DNA of 64,000 nucleotides from Phyto melanocephala (Eukaryota; Arthropoda; Insecta; Diptera; Rhinophoridae). Below, one piece after another: positions 60,208 to 64,000 of the stretch. The notes under the pieces are model-generated. The model was not told where the DNA came from. It worked only from the letters and a program-made list of their open reading frames with translations, and made no database searches. A program made the translations under genes and the position numbers. Location: NCBI GenBank assembly GCA_941918925.1, contig OW799233.1, forward strand, positions 1,480,001-1,544,000, in the 5' to 3' direction. Each line of letters begins with the position of its first letter. Position 1 is the stretch's first letter.

Positions 60208-60600
60208 CTAAATTGGCATGATGTGTGCTCTAAAGGAATGGCAAATTTCCTTACTAGAACTATGATATAACCCAGTGCCTTTTATGTAACTACTTACGGA
60301 TTTCCACTTCCTTAGACTTACCAAGAGTGGCATAGTATCTATGTAAAAGTTCTCGTGTCGTAATTGTCCAAACGAATAACATTGACAAAGGAAGTGTTCC
60401 AAAGTCTCATCCTATTCATCACACGACAGTTCTATGTGAGCCTTTATTTAGTGTTGTCCTACACAGTTTCGAGATCTCCTTCGATTTATTAAAAGTTAGG
60501 AATCGCTTAGCTAACCATCTAACCCTCCGGTTCAGTCTTTCTATCTCTTCCTCATCCTCACACATCCTACAGTAATCCGGAGTGTCACAATACCATCTTC
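60208..60600 (-). pseudogene. LINE C-terminal relic, related to the copy at 14948-16460
   Basis: On the minus strand, CDE, a stop, then DETLEHFLCQCYSFGQLRHE and NFYIDTMPLLVSL with SSYIKGTGL match, position for position, the end of the LINE at 14948-16460 (HYLCHCPAFG, VDTMPNLEYLG, RSYIEGTGIL). Further upstream, KSKEISKLCRTTLNK matches KSKEVLRLSRPTLRK there, with a deletion after it. The RNase H catalytic part is missing. It is a separate, older and shorter insertion of the same or a sister family. Confidence 0.65.
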
Positions 60601-61244
60601 TGAACGTTAATACAATAAAATAAATAAAAAATAATAAAACTTGTAATTTAATTTAGAAAAGGGCTTTAAACAATTGTTAGATTTGTAAGCTTGCATACAG
60701 ATAATACACCCATATGTATATATATATGTTATAAACAACGATAGTTTAAACAGAGGATTGTTAGCTAATTAATGTAAATAACTTCAAATATGTCATTAGT
60801 TAGATGAAAATATATTACATGGATTGCTTAAGATATCCATGAAAAATTTTATTCACTTTAAACAAGTTCAAGCTTTTTTGCTGTGTAGTATATATTTACA
60901 GAATAATAGTAATAAAAAGAAAGTATCAAAAATTATTATAAAAATTAATTATTTTAACTTTTACTCGTATTTAGTAAATTTAATACAGGTTTGACTTGTT
61001 TGCAAAATAATTTTGATTTTTTGCTAAGCGTAGGGATCGCCTTTTAAAATATTTTGTTGTAAGTATCTTCGGTATTTATATACAATAATAATATTTTATT
61101 CTACAGCTATTGACTTAAAACAAAATTATAAAGTTTACTTACCCCTACGTTCGGTAACTGAAGTGATAAAAAACATAGTTATTGCAATACCGTCTTAGCA
61201 ATAATTTATGGTGGTACATAGGGTGCATTTGCATACATGAGTGG
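60601..61244. other. A+T-rich non-coding stretch
   Basis: Nothing recognised. Confidence 0.6.
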
Positions 61245-61405
61245 TGAGAGGTCTTCGCCCCCATAATTTAAACAAAAAAATTAACTACTTAAATTTAAAA
61301 TGCTTATAAAATTAACTCAGTTTAAATTTTTTCCCCCCTCAGAAAAATATTTTTTAAGCTTTTGCCACCCCTAGAAAAAATGTATCTCTACGCCAATGAC
61401 AGCGT
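61245..61405 (-). repeat. possible DNA-transposon end
   Basis: On the minus strand the right edge reads CATTGGCGTAGAGATACATT then CTAGGGGTGGCAAAAGC, with runs of G further in (GAGGGGGGAA) and GGGGGCGAAGACC at the other side. From memory, starts of the type CAnTGGCGTAG...GGGG are common among hAT-like ends in animals. No second terminus or TSD was found. Confidence 0.3.
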
Positions 61406-63399
61406 GGTAGGAACTTAGTTCAAGTGGGTAAATACTATAAAGGGGCACTTGTGTCCAACGGCCTTTGGTGCTTGACATCGGTGTGCTCGAACTAAAAACA
61501 TCAAGACTACGCTCTGAAAAAAATCGAAATTGCCTTGCAAAACTACTTTATATCAGACGTTTTTGTGCCTGCGGTACTCTCTAATCTACTGATGCTCATA
61601 TGTGTATTGCTAATTTTTTGCATTCAATAATAATGTGTGCGTGTTTTTTTTACTTCAAAAAGTTTATTGAACTATAATTCTCAAGCATACAGACATACAT
61701 ATGTATGTACATACATACATACATACGTACAAATGTGAATATAAATGTAAAGATAAAATGTTATGAGTGTGTATCAATTAGCATTTAAATATTTATACAA
61801 TTTTTAAAACTAGATTAATGAACATTTCCTATGATGGTCAATAACATTGCTATACAAACTAGATCTTTTATCGAAAAAAAATAGCAAAAATAAGCGTTAT
61901 GCTTCTGAACCAAAAACACATACTAGCAAACTGCTAAAAATGTAACATAAATTCTTTAAGTCAGAAACTGACCCATTTATACGCATAAAACTTTTCCAAG
62001 TTTTAAATATTTTGTTCATATTTAATTCTTAATGGTATTTAGTTGAGTTTAAAGCCACTTAAACATACGACTTATGGCAAAGTGGCTTTAATATATTTAA
62101 TTTTTGAAATAATTCGATAGCGTACGAACCCTTGGATGATATAATCTAATAAAATTTGGCCCACTAAGAGAACTCTTATTAAATTTGAAGTAGCAAAAAT
62201 GAATATTTTAGCCAAATTAAAAAAAAAAAAACAGAAACTATGTTTACATGTGTTTGTATGTGTATTCTCGTTTGCACGAAAGTTAAAAGTCTTCAAATAG
62301 CGAACGCGTAAAAATGTCATAAATTTTTATAAGTTTTTTTCCATAACATGATTGCATACACCATCACAATTCATTCCACCATATAAGATGCAAATGTCAA
62401 AACAAACCCAAAATTAGAACTTTCAGCTAAATTTAAATACTGAAGTATACCAATCCCTAAAAATGTGAGATGCAGATCATACCTCAGCCTTCCAACAAAA
62501 TGTGTTAGGTCTCTAGCAAATTACTAACGCACCGCTTTTAAATGCAATTGATCAAATATTTTGATGTTTTTCTCTTGCAGTTTCATAGAGGAGCAAGACA
62601 AAAAAATGTATTCAACTATGTATGTATATATGTATGTATGTATAAAGGCAGTAGTTTTTTTGTTGTTTTCTTTTCTTAATAAACAATTTTTAAGCAAAAG
62701 TGAAAAGCTGCAATTAAACCAGTCACTGGTTGCTAAAAAATGTTGCCAATACCATGTACTGCAGCAATAAATGCTATGGCTACGCAAACATACAAATGCA
62801 TACTGTATTGCAAACACATACCTGTGGTACATGCACTTGCATACATACTTATGTGCAATTTATATTAAATAGGGTTTCTAAATATTAAATAATACTTGTT
62901 ACAAAAGTTTTTTTTTTATTATAAAACATTATCATTTTAAATAATATCATTCAACTTAAATATGTCATATTATAGGTGCAAGCATGGATCTAGAACATCC
63001 CTAAAATAAAAAGTTGTTTAAAATAAACCTTTTTTATGCTCAAAACCTAGAGAAATTCTGACAGATTGCTAGTAACAGAAATAATGCCATTAAAGCGAAT
63101 ATGTAAGATATTTGTGGCTTCACCTCGAATATCAGAAGAAATATAAAATGAAATTCTGGGTATCAGTTCTCGTTCGTATAAGTGTTGAATAAAAAATCTT
63201 GTATCAATCACCCAGCAAAAAAAAAAAAAAATTGTTGTTAAAAATTAAGGCGAACAATCTAATTCTGCTTCATTTGAAGCGGCACATCGTGAACAAAAGT
63301 CTCAGATTATAAACGGCAAGAAATATTTTTTGCTGAGCATATGGTATCACCCAAGGTAGATTAGAAAGGCACTCGTATCCAATCAGCTGACTGTTTTTT
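61406..63399. other. A+T-rich non-coding stretch
   Basis: No gene is supported. Positions 61420-61560 are less A+T-rich (GTCCAACGGCCTTTGGTGCT) and might be a transposon scrap. A CATA run lies at 61690-61730. The overlapping ORFs at 62524-62832 show no domain. Confidence 0.5.
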
Positions 63400-64000
63400 T
63401 ATACCCTTCACCTGTGGTGCACAAGGGTATAGGTATATAGCTTTGTCATTCCGTTTGTAATTTCTACAATTTTCATTTCCGACCCCATAAAGTATATATT
63501 TTCAGAAAGCCTATGAATAGAGAAGTCGATTAAGCCCTGACCGTCTGTCCGTCTGCCTGTCTGTCTGTCCGTGTGTTGGTTGAAATCAACTTTTAGAAGC
63601 AACTATATGTTTCTCAGATCTAAGTATGGTATCAATCTTTTGGAAATATCCGGGAATGAATCGCTATTGAAATTCAGCACAATCGCCCACGAACACCTCG
63701 TTTTTTTCACAATTACAACAACAACATACATATATACTGGTTAGAGTAAACGTGGAATCGAATCCCAGCTGAGCCAAAATTTTTTTTTTTATTTTATATA
63801 TTATTTATATTTGTATTATTTTTTTTAATATATTTGTTTTTTTAATTTTTTAAAAAAAAATTTTCTTTATTTTCTTAAAAAAAATTTTTTAAATTTTTTT
63901 TTTTAAATATTTTTTTTAATATATTTTTTTAATAAATTTTTTTTTAATTTTCTTTTGTAATTTTTTTTTTTGGAAACATACATATGTAAACTCAATTTAT
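63400..64000 (+). repeat. short-type ATACCCTTCAC repeat, cut by the window edge
   Basis: It starts TATACCCTTCACCTGTGGTG and follows the same order as the copies at 27697 and 44777: TTGTCATTCCGTTTG, GACCCCATAAAGTATATATT, GTCTGTCCGTCTGCCTGTCT, GGTTGAAATCAACTTTTAGA, then the tRNA-like box (CTGGTTAGAG, GGAATCGAATCCCAGCTGAG at 63738-63774) and T-rich tracts. The hairpin end would lie beyond 64000. The minus-strand ORF at 63408-63602 is part of it. Confidence 0.75.

Noticed and set aside
62524..62832. Overlapping ORFs on both strands (102 and 69 codons)
   Set aside because: No domain, chance-like composition, and both strands open over the same A+T-rich DNA.

Overview
This window looks like non-coding, strongly A+T-rich DNA from a higher fly (Diptera). 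A calyptrate such as a blow fly, house fly or flesh fly is my best guess, from the very frequent CATA/TATG microsatellites, long A and T runs, fly-type core promoter motifs and the transposon families present. I see no complete host protein-coding gene in 64 kb. The window is best read as intergenic DNA and/or one or more very large introns, with many decayed mobile elements.

Region by region. 1-6 kb: a short coding-like scrap, a diverged copy of a dispersed repeat, a palindromic element and a 210-bp MITE with an 8-bp target-site duplication (TSD). 6.0-7.0 kb: a foldback-type element with a 9-bp TSD. It contains a GC-rich palindromic element flanked by TA, which itself holds a 57-bp element at its central TA. 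7.6-9.25 kb: an old repeat with about 118-bp internal tandem modules. 9.3-10.1 kb: a mariner/Tc1-type element (TA TSD, 25-bp inverted ends, C-terminal transposase scrap) interrupted by a LINE tail. 10.7 kb: a hammerhead-ribozyme-like motif. 11.2-11.5 kb: a possible terminal coding exon on the minus strand. 12.65 kb: a weak initiator-type promoter. 13.6-16.5 kb: three LINE relics end to end, two with RNase H domains and one of RTE type. 19-25 kb: MITE-like elements, a short coding-like ORF behind a good splice acceptor, and dispersed repeats. 24-28 kb, 43-45.6 kb and 63.4 kb to the right edge: copies of one abundant repeat family with ATACCCTTCAC ends, a TTCGGC...GCCGAA hairpin and a tRNA-like box. 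39.5-39.7 kb: the best regulatory feature, a TATA-less promoter on the plus strand with a GAGA run, an initiator and a correctly spaced DPE. 53.0-53.8 kb: an unexplained segment of higher GC. 59-60.6 kb: another MITE and another LINE tail.

No genes can be seen working together here. The two candidate promoters both point right and could be alternative first exons of a gene whose coding exons lie beyond the window, but that is inference. All repeat and family assignments were made by reading the sequence, without database searches.
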